Source: Hymenobacter sp. GOD-10R (GTDB taxonomy: Bacteria > Bacteroidota > Bacteroidia > Cytophagales > Hymenobacteraceae). Taken from it: a DNA stretch of 64,000 nucleotides. The translations under genes were made by a program, and so were the position numbers. Of the stretch, positions 52,915-61,959 are shown piece by piece. The stretch covers positions 1 through 64,000 of the forward strand of contig NZ_CP141186.1 in the NCBI RefSeq assembly GCF_035609205.1. Direction: 5' to 3'. Under the pieces are notes generated by a model. That model did no database searches. It saw only the letters and a list, made by a program, of their open reading frames with translations, and was not told the DNA's origin. Each line of letters starts with the position of its first letter. Within the stretch, counting starts at the first letter, position 1.

Positions 52915-53040
52915 ATGAAACGCAACCGGTTATCAGTCCCATCGAGCAAGCGCGCACGCTTCTGGTATCGCCCAACGGGCCTCGTCCTGCTAGCAGGATT
53001 GGTCACGTTGTTGCAACAGTGCGGGACTTTGTATACCTAA
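52915..53040 (+). CDS. Very small lipoprotein-like peptide
   Basis: 41 aa: MKRNRLSVPSSKRARFWYRP, then TGLVLLAGLVTLLQQCGTLYT. Basic N-terminus, one hydrophobic helix and a cysteine in a lipobox-like LLQQC near the end. Small lipoproteins of this type are common but hard to prove. Other parts of 52588-53519 hold no supported gene. Confidence 0.4.
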   Translation: MKRNRLSVPSSKRARFWYRPTGLVLLAGLVTLLQQCGTLYT

Positions 53041-53519
53041 CGACCATCCGGTGACCACAACGGAAGCAAGTAGCCTGCTCATGGTAGGAAGCGTTGTGCT
53101 CCCGTGCCAATGCATTGCATAAGGTTCTGCTCAGTACCTCTTCTCCAGGGAAAAGCCTAACGATAGCGCGCTTACTGCCGTTCCTGGCTTCGGAGTAAGC
53201 CACCCTAACTGGTTACTATCGCGGACGCACCATTCCACGTGAAAGCCACGGGCGCCTCACCGTCACCGGTTGCTGGCCACCCATGCGTTTACCCCCTCTC
53301 ATCTTGAAGTTATCGCCGCGCCAGAGGCGCCGAACACTCGTGCTCAGTGGAAGCGCATACCCGTGAATAGCAGCCCAGTAGGACAATGAGCATATGGCAT
53401 CAATAAACCAATAAAAAGTAGGAACAAATTGCTTTATAACAAATACTTATACAGCTTTATGTATAGGCCTTTCAAGCAGTTAGCTAAATCGTTTCGTCCC
53501 CTTTTTAGTCTATGTTTCT

Positions 53520-55157
53520 ATGAATGCAACGTATTCCTCTGCTGACTATCCTCCCCCTACCCGTGCTAGTGCTAATCAGGAGCCCAGCATCGACAAAATC
53601 CTGCTAGTACTCTGTTGTATCTTATCTTTCTCCACCTTCCCGTATTGGTTTAGCGATATTAGCAGTAATGCCTCGCTTGTGAACGTCTTGCTTCGGCGCA
53701 ACGGCTTGTTCCAAGAAACCTTGTCTTTCTGGGGGCACTTGCTGTTGACCATTGCCTGGCTCACGCTTTTCTACAAAGCCGGTGCTTCCGAGTGGGTTGG
53801 GTGGCGCATTTCAGGCATTCCACAAGTAACTAGCCTGTTCTACCGCAGCCAGAAACTCATGACCTGGGCGGTCCGCATCATTACCGGGCTATTGCTGGTG
53901 CTGCTGGCGTATCAACTCTACGCCACCTTACTTGCCTTTGCGGAGGGTGGCGCTTTGCCCCGAGGGCAGGTGCTGTCCGTGCTTTTGTTGGTCACCCTGC
54001 TTTTATTAACCTGGCACGTTCGCTACATCAATCCCCAGCAGCTATATGCCACTGGCTTGATTCCGGGCCGCGATCGCCCACTCTGGGTAAGCACGACGCC
54101 GGCGCAGATCGTCTACATGGCGGAGTTTACCAATGGCAACCAGCTGTGGGTGCGTCAGCCAACGGGCTTTGTCGATATCTCTTACCGGGACGTGTATGCC
54201 TTTGATGCCAACTCGTTATCCCACAAACTTTTTAGTGCCAGCACCGCGCAATCTGTCTTGGGTGATATCCGCTACAATCTCACCCTGTGGCCGGTTTTTG
54301 ACAACTTCCCCACGCATCTAACGGCCAGCCAACTCTATGACCTGCAGGCGCGTCTGTCCGCTGATGTTGATATCACGACGGAAATCTCGGTCGCCCTCGA
54401 CCGCCTAACCCTTATTAACTCCGTTACCAGTCGGTATCTTAACGCAGTCAGCGATGTGTACACCAAATCAGGTACTTCGATATTCGATGACGTCAACCGG
54501 GAGGTGTTCAGCAACTTTGACAAACTAAAGGCGAGTATCGACTTTGGGGGCTTGGAAGAAGACTGTCAAGCGCGCATCAGACACCATTTATCCCGCTTTA
54601 CGGGGGTAGACAACGCCTTTGAAGTAGCCGAGTTCATTATCACGGACGTCCAGTTCTCGGACGGTGAAATCCAGCGAATGCTGAACGACATTCGGGAACG
54701 CGCGAAAGAGATTGCCAAGGGCCGCCGCAAAATGGAAGAGGAACTGGCAGGGGCGACAATCGTCGACGGCGGACAACCCGGGGTGAACGTGGGCAAACGG
54801 GCCGAAGATCGGCTAAAAGGCCTCGGTATCTTGCGCAGTAGCTTTTCGACCTATAAGCAAGAGCCGAAAGTGCTCTCGCCGGCGGAGCAGCAAGCCCAGT
54901 TTCAACAAACCGTGCGGCAGGATTCCAGTAAAGTACTAGACGTTTTGTTAGATCCCCGGCACAAACAACTGGGTCCCGATGCCATTAATAAATCGCTCTT
55001 AGTCGCTACATCACTGTTTGCTGACTGTAATATCTCTCCCGAATCCTTCGTGCATCGTTTTTTACAAAAAATAGATGGCAAGGAAGAACAGCCGGAGGAA
55101 GCGTGGCGTCAAGTAATCGAGGAAACGCTGTTTGAGCTCTTTTACAAGGCAGCCTGA
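53520..55157 (+). CDS. Membrane protein with SPFH/band-7-like segment (gene 1 of HerA operon)
   Basis: 545 aa. Four probable membrane helices (about residues 27-45, 69-85, 113-140, 148-167) are followed by a cytoplasmic domain. Residues around 290-400 (ITTEISVALDRLTLINSVTS, VNREVFSNFDKLKASIDFGG, EVAEFIITDVQFSDGEIQRM, LNDIRERAKEIAKGRRKMEE) resemble the C-terminal half of SPFH/band-7 domains. A linker with PGVNVGKRAEDRLKGLG and a helical C-terminal domain complete it. The stop overlaps the next ATG (TGATG). Family assignment is tentative; membrane scaffold role inferred. Confidence 0.75.
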   Translation: MNATYSSADYPPPTRASANQEPSIDKILLVLCCILSFSTFPYWFSDISSNASLVNVLLRRNGLFQETLSFWGHLLLTIAWLTLFYKAGASEWVGWRISGIPQVTSLFYRSQKLMTWAVRIITGLLLVLLAYQLYATLLAFAEGGALPRGQVLSVLLLVTLLLLTWHVRYINPQQLYATGLIPGRDRPLWVSTTPAQIVYMAEFTNGNQLWVRQPTGFVDISYRDVYAFDANSLSHKLFSASTAQSVLGDIRYNLTLWPVFDNFPTHLTASQLYDLQARLSADVDITTEISVALDRLTLINSVTSRYLNAVSDVYTKSGTSIFDDVNREVFSNFDKLKASIDFGGLEEDCQARIRHHLSRFTGVDNAFEVAEFIITDVQFSDGEIQRMLNDIRERAKEIAKGRRKMEEELAGATIVDGGQPGVNVGKRAEDRLKGLGILRSSFSTYKQEPKVLSPAEQQAQFQQTVRQDSSKVLDVLLDPRHKQLGPDAINKSLLVATSLFADCNISPESFVHRFLQKIDGKEEQPEEAWRQVIEETLFELFYKAA

Positions 55158-57790
55158 TGGACTTCTCCACCCTGAAAGCAACCTACGCCGTCCCGGTAGT
55201 AGCGGGCGTAGTGCCGACGCACTGGCAGCAGTGGCTGCAGCGCAGTAGGGCGGACCCGCTGGAGTGCGTAGGGCATGAGGGCTGGCACCAGCGCATTGGC
55301 TATCGCATTCTACAAATTCCGCTTTTTGACGAGAGCAGCCACGCGCAGAGCCGGGAAGAATACCACAAGAGCCTGCTGCGACAGAAAGCGTTTTTGGATA
55401 CGGTTAGTAGTGCCTTTCTAGCGGTGGGTGGCGCCCCAGGCGCCATGCTGGAGCTACGCTTGCTGAACAACCCCGCCACCCGCGTCGTCGATTGCTACTT
55501 GCTCTTGCGCAAGTTGTTCACCCGACCGTCGGCCGCGGCAAGCCGCGAGTTAGTAGCCGAGTTTGAACGAATCTTGCCCGACGACTATATTTTGCAGCGG
55601 CTCCCCGACGAAGCCGCTATCCAGGCCTTGGTTCGCCTGGGGGATAACCACCTCGTGGAGGTGCGCAAGGACACGCGACTGGTACCGGTAGGCGGCTTCT
55701 ACTCGCCCGATGATCCGGTGATTGCGCCCCCGAATTTGGGCAGTTGGGATGAAAAAACGCGGTTTTATCTGCCTTGCAGCCACTACATCCCCCCTAGTAG
55801 TTACAGTTGGCTCAACTTATTCAAGATGCTGCAGGCCGCTGAAGAAGGCATTCAGGTACGGCTATCGCTGGCAACTACTTCCGTCTTTGAGGTAGAGCGC
55901 AACCTGGCCCTGCAGTACCACGCCATGTTGGCGGCGACCTACCGGGGGGTAGCCAATCAGGACGTAGCGAGCTACCAGCAGTGCTACGCCAAGTATTTGT
56001 CCGCTAGTTCCCTGTTCACGTTCAAGATTCAGGTAGCGGCCCCGCACGAGACGCAAGCCATGGCCGTGGCGAATGCCTGCTGCACGCAGCTCTCCTTTGG
56101 CCAGGAAAAAACCCGGCTCATCTGCCACTCACTGTGCGAGGCCGACCGGAATCTGTGCCGGGGCGACTGGGAGGAAGGAAACCACTATTGCTTCGCCGTA
56201 CCCGGTCTTACGGATGGAGTCCCGGAGGTTGATCCTACCGTCGCGGCCTTTACCCGTCGTCTCCCGTACTTGGCCGACGAGGTGGAAGCCACGGCGCTAT
56301 TTCGGCTGCCCGTTGCGAACGCGGGCGGTCTGCCGGGGGTAGCCGCTAAACCCATCAAGCCCTTTTACCAGCCCACCCCGCGTCCACCCGCCGGGCCAGA
56401 GATAACCCTAGGCGAGATCGTAACTGCCGGGGCCGTCATCCGGCTGGCCGATGGCACTCCCCTGCCTAAGGACCAGACCTGGGCTGCCCACGCGTACTCG
56501 TTCCCGGTGAAAGACTTAACGAAGCACGGGTTAATTGTTGGCTCCACGGGCTCGGGCAAAACGAACACCACGCTGCAGTTTGTCAAAGCGCTAACTGAGC
56601 AACATATTCCCTTCCTGCTCATCGAGCCTGTTAAGTCCGAATACTACGCGGAGCTGCTGCCCTATTTCCAAGCCCAAAAGAAGGTCTTGCACCGCTTCAA
56701 CTTTCGCCGCCCCTTGACCGCTGCCGGCGAGTGCCACCCGGAATACCTGCGGTTCAATCCGCTCCTCCCCATGCCCGGCATTTCGGTGACGCAGCACATC
56801 TCCTACATCAAGGGCTGTTTTAACGCGGCCTTTCCCATGCACGGCATCATGCCCCTAATTCTGGAAGAATGTCTGAACCTATTATACCAGGACAATTTCT
56901 GGCTAGCCGAGTCTGACTTTTTTGATCCGACGAAATCTCCGGTCTACATCAACCATTCCGCAACGGCTTGCCAGCCTGGCCATGATCGCCAGACCAGCTA
57001 TCAACGGTTATACCCGCTTAGCTTAGCTTTCTTCGATGAGATAATCAAAGAGTATACGTCGAACGAAGAGTTATTTCCTGATGAAAAAACGCGGCTAGAC
57101 TTTGGCAGCTATTTACAGCGCCGGTTTGTGCGCCTGACGAGTGGGTTGCTAGGCAACGCGCTCTGCCCCAACAAATGGGTGGATGCAACCGACGCGCCAG
57201 CACTCATTCCCAACAATATGCAGACGCTGCTGACGGAGCCCACCATTATTGAATTGGAGGACTTAGCCGACAATGAGGAGAAAGCCCTGATGATGGCTTT
57301 TCTGATGACCTACTTGTTCGAGTACCGGCAAACGCAGCCGTCCGCGACCAAGCGTAGCCCCGTAGCGGGCGAGCAACCGGCGGCTGGTCCCCCGTTGCAC
57401 ATTACCCTGATTGAGGAAGCGCACCGCCTGCTCAGTAGTGGCAGCGGCACGCAGGCCAGCGGCGGCGAGGAGGGGACAGCGACGCAGAGCAGCCAAGCGA
57501 AGGCGATCAGTCTATTTATCGATATGCTGGCGGAAATCCGGGCCAAAGGAGAAGGAATTTTTATTGTGGAGCAGATTCCCACCAAGCTCATCGCGGATGT
57601 CATCAAGAATACAAACCTGAAAATCATGCACCGCATAACGTCAAAAGACGACCGCGACTATTTGGGTACGGCGATGAGCATGAATGACCAGCAAAAGAAC
57701 TACGTCAATAACCTGAAGACAGGGGAGGCTATCATCTTCGATGAACAGCTCGATAACCCGGTATTCGTTAAAGTAAATCCTTTCCAATGA
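55157..57790 (+). CDS. HerA/DUF87-type ATPase (gene 2 of operon)
   Basis: 877 aa. The N-terminal ~420 residues (RIGYRILQIPLFDESSHAQS, LLLRKLFTRPSAAASRELVA) are not recognised. The ATPase core has Walker A GLIVGSTGSGKTNTTLQFVK (about residues 459-478), FLLIEPVKSEYY, Walker B ITLIEEAHRLLS (about 748-759), then GEGIFIVEQIPTKLIADVI and KIMHRITSKDDRDYLG, a typical HerA/VirB4-like end with its sensor residues. Hexameric DNA- or protein-pumping ATPase expected. No nuclease (NurA, Sir2) gene is adjacent. Overlaps the third gene as ATGA. Confidence 0.85.
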   Translation: MDFSTLKATYAVPVVAGVVPTHWQQWLQRSRADPLECVGHEGWHQRIGYRILQIPLFDESSHAQSREEYHKSLLRQKAFLDTVSSAFLAVGGAPGAMLELRLLNNPATRVVDCYLLLRKLFTRPSAAASRELVAEFERILPDDYILQRLPDEAAIQALVRLGDNHLVEVRKDTRLVPVGGFYSPDDPVIAPPNLGSWDEKTRFYLPCSHYIPPSSYSWLNLFKMLQAAEEGIQVRLSLATTSVFEVERNLALQYHAMLAATYRGVANQDVASYQQCYAKYLSASSLFTFKIQVAAPHETQAMAVANACCTQLSFGQEKTRLICHSLCEADRNLCRGDWEEGNHYCFAVPGLTDGVPEVDPTVAAFTRRLPYLADEVEATALFRLPVANAGGLPGVAAKPIKPFYQPTPRPPAGPEITLGEIVTAGAVIRLADGTPLPKDQTWAAHAYSFPVKDLTKHGLIVGSTGSGKTNTTLQFVKALTEQHIPFLLIEPVKSEYYAELLPYFQAQKKVLHRFNFRRPLTAAGECHPEYLRFNPLLPMPGISVTQHISYIKGCFNAAFPMHGIMPLILEECLNLLYQDNFWLAESDFFDPTKSPVYINHSATACQPGHDRQTSYQRLYPLSLAFFDEIIKEYTSNEELFPDEKTRLDFGSYLQRRFVRLTSGLLGNALCPNKWVDATDAPALIPNNMQTLLTEPTIIELEDLADNEEKALMMAFLMTYLFEYRQTQPSATKRSPVAGEQPAAGPPLHITLIEEAHRLLSSGSGTQASGGEEGTATQSSQAKAISLFIDMLAEIRAKGEGIFIVEQIPTKLIADVIKNTNLKIMHRITSKDDRDYLGTAMSMNDQQKNYVNNLKTGEAIIFDEQLDNPVFVKVNPFQ

Positions 57791-58557
57791 GCAAGCATCC
57801 ATCTAGCAGCAAACCGCTGGCCGACTTGAGAAAGAAATTTGGCAAATGGGAAAAGGATAGTTTCCGCCAAATTCCGGGCCTGCCGGTTGATGACCTGGGT
57901 AATCCCACAACGAATTTAAGTTTGCGCGAATTCGACCATATGGGGGGCAAAGTTATCGCGGGGTTCGGCTCCGACACGAAAATCCACGATGAGGCCCGGC
58001 TGATCCGCACCTATAACAGGCCGGGAGATGCCTTTCAAAAGGTTGCCTCTAAATCGTCCGCTGGCCTAGAAGCCAGAGTCTACCGTGACCGAACGACCGG
58101 CCAAATACTGGAGCAAAAAACCAAAGTATCCGATGCCCCCCGCCCAAAAGAACCTTCTTTCACGCTTAGACGCGAAGCTCTCGCGAATCCAGCTACCCCG
58201 AAAGAAAATGGGGATCGACAGACGGCCATGAAAAAGCAGGGCCAGGAGATGACGGGTAGTGCGGCGCGGGAGAAAGCCCGCGCCGACAAGGAGAAAGCGA
58301 ATGAACTAAAAAAGCAGGGCCAGGAAATGAGCGGCAGTGCGGCGCGGGAGCAAGTCCGCGCCGCGAAAGCCCGTGCCGAGAAAGAGAAAGTAGAGGAAAT
58401 GAAAAAGCAGGGGCAGGAAATGACCAAGCCCAAGGATAAGTTAACGACGATGGGAGAGAACGCCGAAGATACGACGGGGAAGGACGCACGGGCCACCGAA
58501 CAGCGAGAAAAGAAGCTTGAGCCGTTCCGGGAGAATAAACGTCTCACGGAGCGATAA
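57787..58557 (+). CDS. Charged repeat protein (gene 3 of HerA operon)
   Basis: 256 aa, very lysine/glutamate-rich. A small N-terminal domain (LADLRKKFGKWEKDSFRQIP, NLSLREFDHMGGKVIAGFGS, ARVYRDRTTGQILEQKT) is followed from about residue 148 by three repeats starting KKQGQEM (MTGSAAREKARADKEK; MSGSAAREQVRAAKAR; MTKPKD), probably a long helix. Not recognised. Its 4-bp overlap with the ATPase gene indicates obligate co-expression. Confidence 0.75.
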   Translation: MSKHPSSSKPLADLRKKFGKWEKDSFRQIPGLPVDDLGNPTTNLSLREFDHMGGKVIAGFGSDTKIHDEARLIRTYNRPGDAFQKVASKSSAGLEARVYRDRTTGQILEQKTKVSDAPRPKEPSFTLRREALANPATPKENGDRQTAMKKQGQEMTGSAAREKARADKEKANELKKQGQEMSGSAAREQVRAAKARAEKEKVEEMKKQGQEMTKPKDKLTTMGENAEDTTGKDARATEQREKKLEPFRENKRLTER

Positions 58558-58710
58558 TCAGGCAGGGTGACCGAGCCTGAATAGACGAAAAGACCGGTAC
58601 TCCAAAAGCGAGCGAACAGCTATAGACAGATACATCAGACATTGCCCGTCTTGTCCTCTCCGGGATCCAGCCACCGTAGGCCCTGTCGACCGCAACATTC
58701 TTTTTGCATC

Positions 58711-58926
58711 ATGTTCAGCTTCGTAACAGTATTCTTCCTGGCCATCCCCCATTGCGCCACGTGGGTATTTTCGAGCAGCCCTTGCCCGGCGCCCCTCCCT
58801 CGATTGTACGACAACAAGAAAGCACTTATTGAAGCAAAAGGTCCCTTTCTTCCGGCCTTTTCCCTCGAACTGCTTGAGGACCCCGCTTGCCCGGACGAAC
58901 GCATCTACCAAGTGCGCTTAACCTAA
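58711..58926 (+). CDS. Small secreted-type hypothetical protein
   Basis: About 71 aa from ATG 58711 (MFSFVTVFFLAIPHCATWVF), signal-like hydrophobic start then a proline-rich part and FSLELLEDPACPDERIYQVR. It ends against the truncated minus-strand gene. Moderately convincing. Confidence 0.4.
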   Translation: MFSFVTVFFLAIPHCATWVFSSSPCPAPLPRLYDNKKALIEAKGPFLPAFSLELLEDPACPDERIYQVRLT

Positions 58927-59125
58927 GTAACGCTGGTACGGGGAACGAAGGCGGTCAGCCCGACCATCGTCGTGGTCATGAGCAGGAGCTCTTCTGCTGT
59001 GGTGTCCCGAATGTCGCCCAGCAAGTGCAGCAACAGGCTCTGGTCCGATTGCGTAACGTACACGTGCGGGCCGGTATAACGGCGCAAAAAGCGCACATTG
59101 GTCAGGTAGTGCGTGCGACTGTCTT
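58923..59125 (-). pseudogene. 3' fragment of a gene truncated by IS110
   Basis: Minus strand reads RTHYLTNVRFLRRYTGPHVY, VTQSDQSLLLHLLGDIRDTT, AEELLLMTTTMVGLTAFVPR, then SVT and a stop at 58923-58925. The sequence is protein-like and runs into the IS110 end with no start codon, so the 5' part appears lost or separated. Family not identified. Confidence 0.5.
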
Positions 59126-59150
59126 GTCCTGAAATGAACTGTGTTAAAAG

Positions 59151-60139
59151 TCAAGAGTTCGAGGCAAGTTTAGAGGTAAAATCAGCTTGATACGGTACGC
59201 CGGATTTGATGATGGCAAAGGCTTGTTTGAGCAGCTTGTTACAGACAGCAATCAAAGCCACTTTACCGTTCTTGCCTTTCGCGACGAGTCGATCATACCA
59301 GGCCTGACAGGCTGTATCCGTTTTTTAGCCGCAAAGCTGCACATGAACAGCTTACTGCGAATCAAGCCCCCACCCATCTTGGTGATGCGTACCTTTCCGC
59401 GGATGCTGGTGCCCGAACTGTGCTCACGAGGGGAGAGACCCGCTTTGGCAATGAGCTGGCGATAGTTGTCGAGACGGGCAAAGCCGCCCGCAAACAACAG
59501 CAGTAGGCCCGCCGTCTTGCGCCCAATACCCGGAATGGAGCACAACAGAGTCATCTCCTGGGCATAGTGTTGCTCCAACAGCCGCAGTAGTTCCGCCTCA
59601 ATGTCGTGGAGCTGCTGATCGAGTTGTGTCCAAATTTGCTGGAGCCGTTTGAGCGCGAGCTTACTCACCACGGGTTGTTGCTGCAAGGCTTCCAAGGAGT
59701 TACTGATCATGGTTTTCTGTTTGAGTAGCTGCTCGCTGACTTGCTCCAGCTGTCGGCACTCTACTAACACGGTTTCATCGGGCTGCCAGGGCTTTACCAC
59801 CTGCTGCTGGCCGTAGCGCAGCAGCCACTGCGCATCTTTGCGGTCGCTCTTGCCTTTGCCCAGGTGCATCTGGATAAAGCGCTTGATCACTAGCGGGTTG
59901 AGTACCGCCACCTGTCCTTTCTGCTTATACAGATAATACGCTAGGGCGAGGTAGTAGCTGCCGGTAGCTTCTAACACGAATACGCAGTGCGTACCACAAG
60001 CCTGCACAAGCTGCTGAAAGCCCGCTTTGGTGTTGGGTACTTCTACATGCTTCAGCTGCTGACCGACCTGATAACAGACCGCGAGCGAGGCTTTACTCAC
60101 ATCAATACCGACGACAGGCATAGGCGATGGCAGGTTCAT
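59151..60139 (-). mobile_element. IS110-family transposase, frameshifted
   Basis: Start 60139 gives VGIDVSKASLAVCYQVGQQL (DEDD domain), VFVLEATGSYYLALAYYLYK, GKGKSDRKDAQWLLRYGQQ, and the C-terminal LCSIPGIGRKTAGLLL plus FARLDNYRQLIAKAGLSPRE with the catalytic serine region. After FAAKK (59311-59330) the reading frame is lost; the continuation DTACQAWYDRLVAKGKNGKV to ...YQADFTSKLASNS lies in the -1 frame and stops at 59151. An A run (six A, seven expected) explains the shift. Confidence 0.88.
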
Positions 60140-60447
60140 GCTGAAAGGCTGAAAAGATGAACAGAAAGGGCGAAAAGGAGTTCTAGGGAGTCTTTATCTA
60201 TCCTGATACAGGCTCGCCGGCCTTATGGAACTGTCCAAAGTAACCCTAGAAGAAGAAGGGGATTGTCATTTTAGACGGGCTGGCAGAGCCGCCCCATAGG
60301 TTGAGGGATCTTACGCCTTCTCCTTCCTTCTCAATAGCCTCCCTACGGCGGGTAGGCGAACATAGGATAAAGTTGCTTCTCAGACACTTTTTGGAAAAGT
60401 GACGATTTTCATGACCTTCCTGTCTTCGTTTAAAATTAGATTTTGCT

Positions 60448-60873
60448 TTGATAAAGCCGATACCTGCACCTCAATGGGAAACCTCAGAAGCTCGGCAATG
60501 GGTTGCCGAGCAATTGAATCTTCCTTATCACACTGGCATGCAGGACTGGCCTTGGGAAGTTGCTGATTCAGAACACTTAGACGATTACCTCCAACTGTAC
60601 GCCCGTGCTGCTGATGCAGAACGAGTAGTGATTATGGAGATGCTTTTACAAGCCGCTACTGAGCAACCTAACGCTGAGAAATTACGCCTTACTTGGGTGA
60701 AAGTAGAAGCACTCCTAAACCAAAACCCTCACTTACATGCCTCCACTGCGCAGTACTGGTGCATCTGGGGTTACAAGGAGCAAGATTTGGACGTGTATGG
60801 TTTCTCTGTATCGCCTTACGTGCGAGCTTGGTGGAGAGCTAATTACCCTGTTCTCAACGATTGGACAGAATAA
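60448..60873 (+). CDS. Hypothetical protein, immunity-like size
   Basis: 141 aa from TTG 60448 (first ATG only at 60538, leaving conserved-looking residues out). ETSEARQWVAEQLNLPYHTG, WEVADSEHLDDYLQLYARAA, WCIWGYKEQDLDVYGFSVSP. Not recognised. 60140-60447 upstream has no gene; the IS110 end probably lies there. Confidence 0.6.
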   Translation: MIKPIPAPQWETSEARQWVAEQLNLPYHTGMQDWPWEVADSEHLDDYLQLYARAADAERVVIMEMLLQAATEQPNAEKLRLTWVKVEALLNQNPHLHASTAQYWCIWGYKEQDLDVYGFSVSPYVRAWWRANYPVLNDWTE

Positions 60874-60903
60874 TCTTCCAAGTTTTACATGTTAGAAACC
60901 ACC

Positions 60904-61042
60904 GTGGCTGTTGCAGAACTCCCAATCGTGAATTTGCTGAATAGAACCCGCGTCTAAAACAGGCTAAAGAGCCCGTCTGCGCCCATCATTTTCCGTAAAA
61001 GAGAGCTTCTCTGGAATACAGATAGAGTTCTGCAACAGCCAC
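60904..61042. mobile_element. MITE copy C (139 bp)
   Basis: Perfect 17-bp inverted ends GTGGCTGTTGCAGAACT (60904-60920; inverted 61026-61042). CACC occurs on both sides (60900-60903, 61043-61046) as a 4-bp target duplication. Same ends as copy A and nearly those of copy B. Confidence 0.85.
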
Positions 61043-61131
61043 CACCATTCACAGTATATCAGCTTATTTTAAAGCACCATTAATATGAACAAGTATGCAG
61101 AGTGAGGATGGGGTAACGAAGGTTTCCTTCA

Positions 61132-61190
61132 CTTGCAAAACAGTTGGGCCACAAAGAGCAATTCTCTTTGTGGCCCAACTGTTTTGCAAG
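61132..61190. repeat. 27-bp perfect hairpin
   Basis: Arms 61132-61158 and 61164-61190 are perfect reverse complements around CAATT. The arm begins CTTGCAAAACAGTTGG and ends CACAAAGAG. It lies between MITE C and the 3' end of the SDR gene. No T run follows either arm, so a standard terminator is not certain. Confidence 0.8.
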
Positions 61191-61246
61191 CAAGAAGTAT
61201 GTTGACGCATCCAGCGGACGTTGCGGGACCTGCTGCTTCAGTTCAC

Positions 61247-61918
61247 TTAAGCGACTAAGCTGTCAGTTTCGATGTTCCAGAACTTGCCGCTTTCGGGCCG
61301 GGCCTGGATGCCGCGGAACAGCCCGGCGGCCGATTGCTCTACTGTAAAGGGGGCGCTGTCGCCGCCCATGCGGGTCTGCACCCAACCTGGGTGCATGGGC
61401 GTCACGGTGATGCCGCGCTCGGCCACGCGCTCGGCCAAGATGGCCGCGTACATGTTGATGGCCGCTTTGGAGACGCGATAAGCCGGGCTATCGGGCGCAG
61501 CGAAGGCGGGCAGGCCCATCTTGGAAGAGAGGAAGATAATCTGACCGCCGTCGCGCACCAGCGGCAGCATGGGCTCGGTGAAGAGCATGGTGCCGTCCAC
61601 GTTCGTGGCGAAGGTGTCGCGCAGGAGTTGACGCTCCGGCACGATGGTGCCTAGATCGGAGCCTACGCCGGCGTTGTTTACGAGCACGTCAATGCTTGGT
61701 GCCAGCTGGCCGATTGCGGCCACGGCCTGGACGATACTCTCATCGCTGGTTACGTCCAGGGTTACAACGGATAAGTTGGGGTGGCTGAAATCGGCAATCT
61801 GGCCCGAGCGGGAGGTGCCGACAACACGGTAGCCTTCGGCCAGCAATTTTTGGGTGAGGGCTAGGCCGATGCCACTATTCGCGCCGGTTACGACGGCCGT
61901 TTTAGTTGGGGTAGTCAT
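61247..61918 (-). CDS. Short-chain dehydrogenase/reductase
   Basis: 223 aa. TGANSGIGLALTQKLL (NAD(P) binding, TGxxxGxG), NNAGVG, and the catalytic YRVSK with upstream Ser in FLSSKMG. A classical SDR oxidoreductase; substrate unknown. 41 bp separate it from the upstream DUF1080-like gene. Confidence 0.92.
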   Translation of the reverse strand: MTTPTKTAVVTGANSGIGLALTQKLLAEGYRVVGTSRSGQIADFSHPNLSVVTLDVTSDESIVQAVAAIGQLAPSIDVLVNNAGVGSDLGTIVPERQLLRDTFATNVDGTMLFTEPMLPLVRDGGQIIFLSSKMGLPAFAAPDSPAYRVSKAAINMYAAILAERVAERGITVTPMHPGWVQTRMGGDSAPFTVEQSAAGLFRGIQARPESGKFWNIETDSLVA

Positions 61919-61959
61919 GGGTAAATGAAAAAATGAAGAAGGTTAGCCAGGCAGGACCT

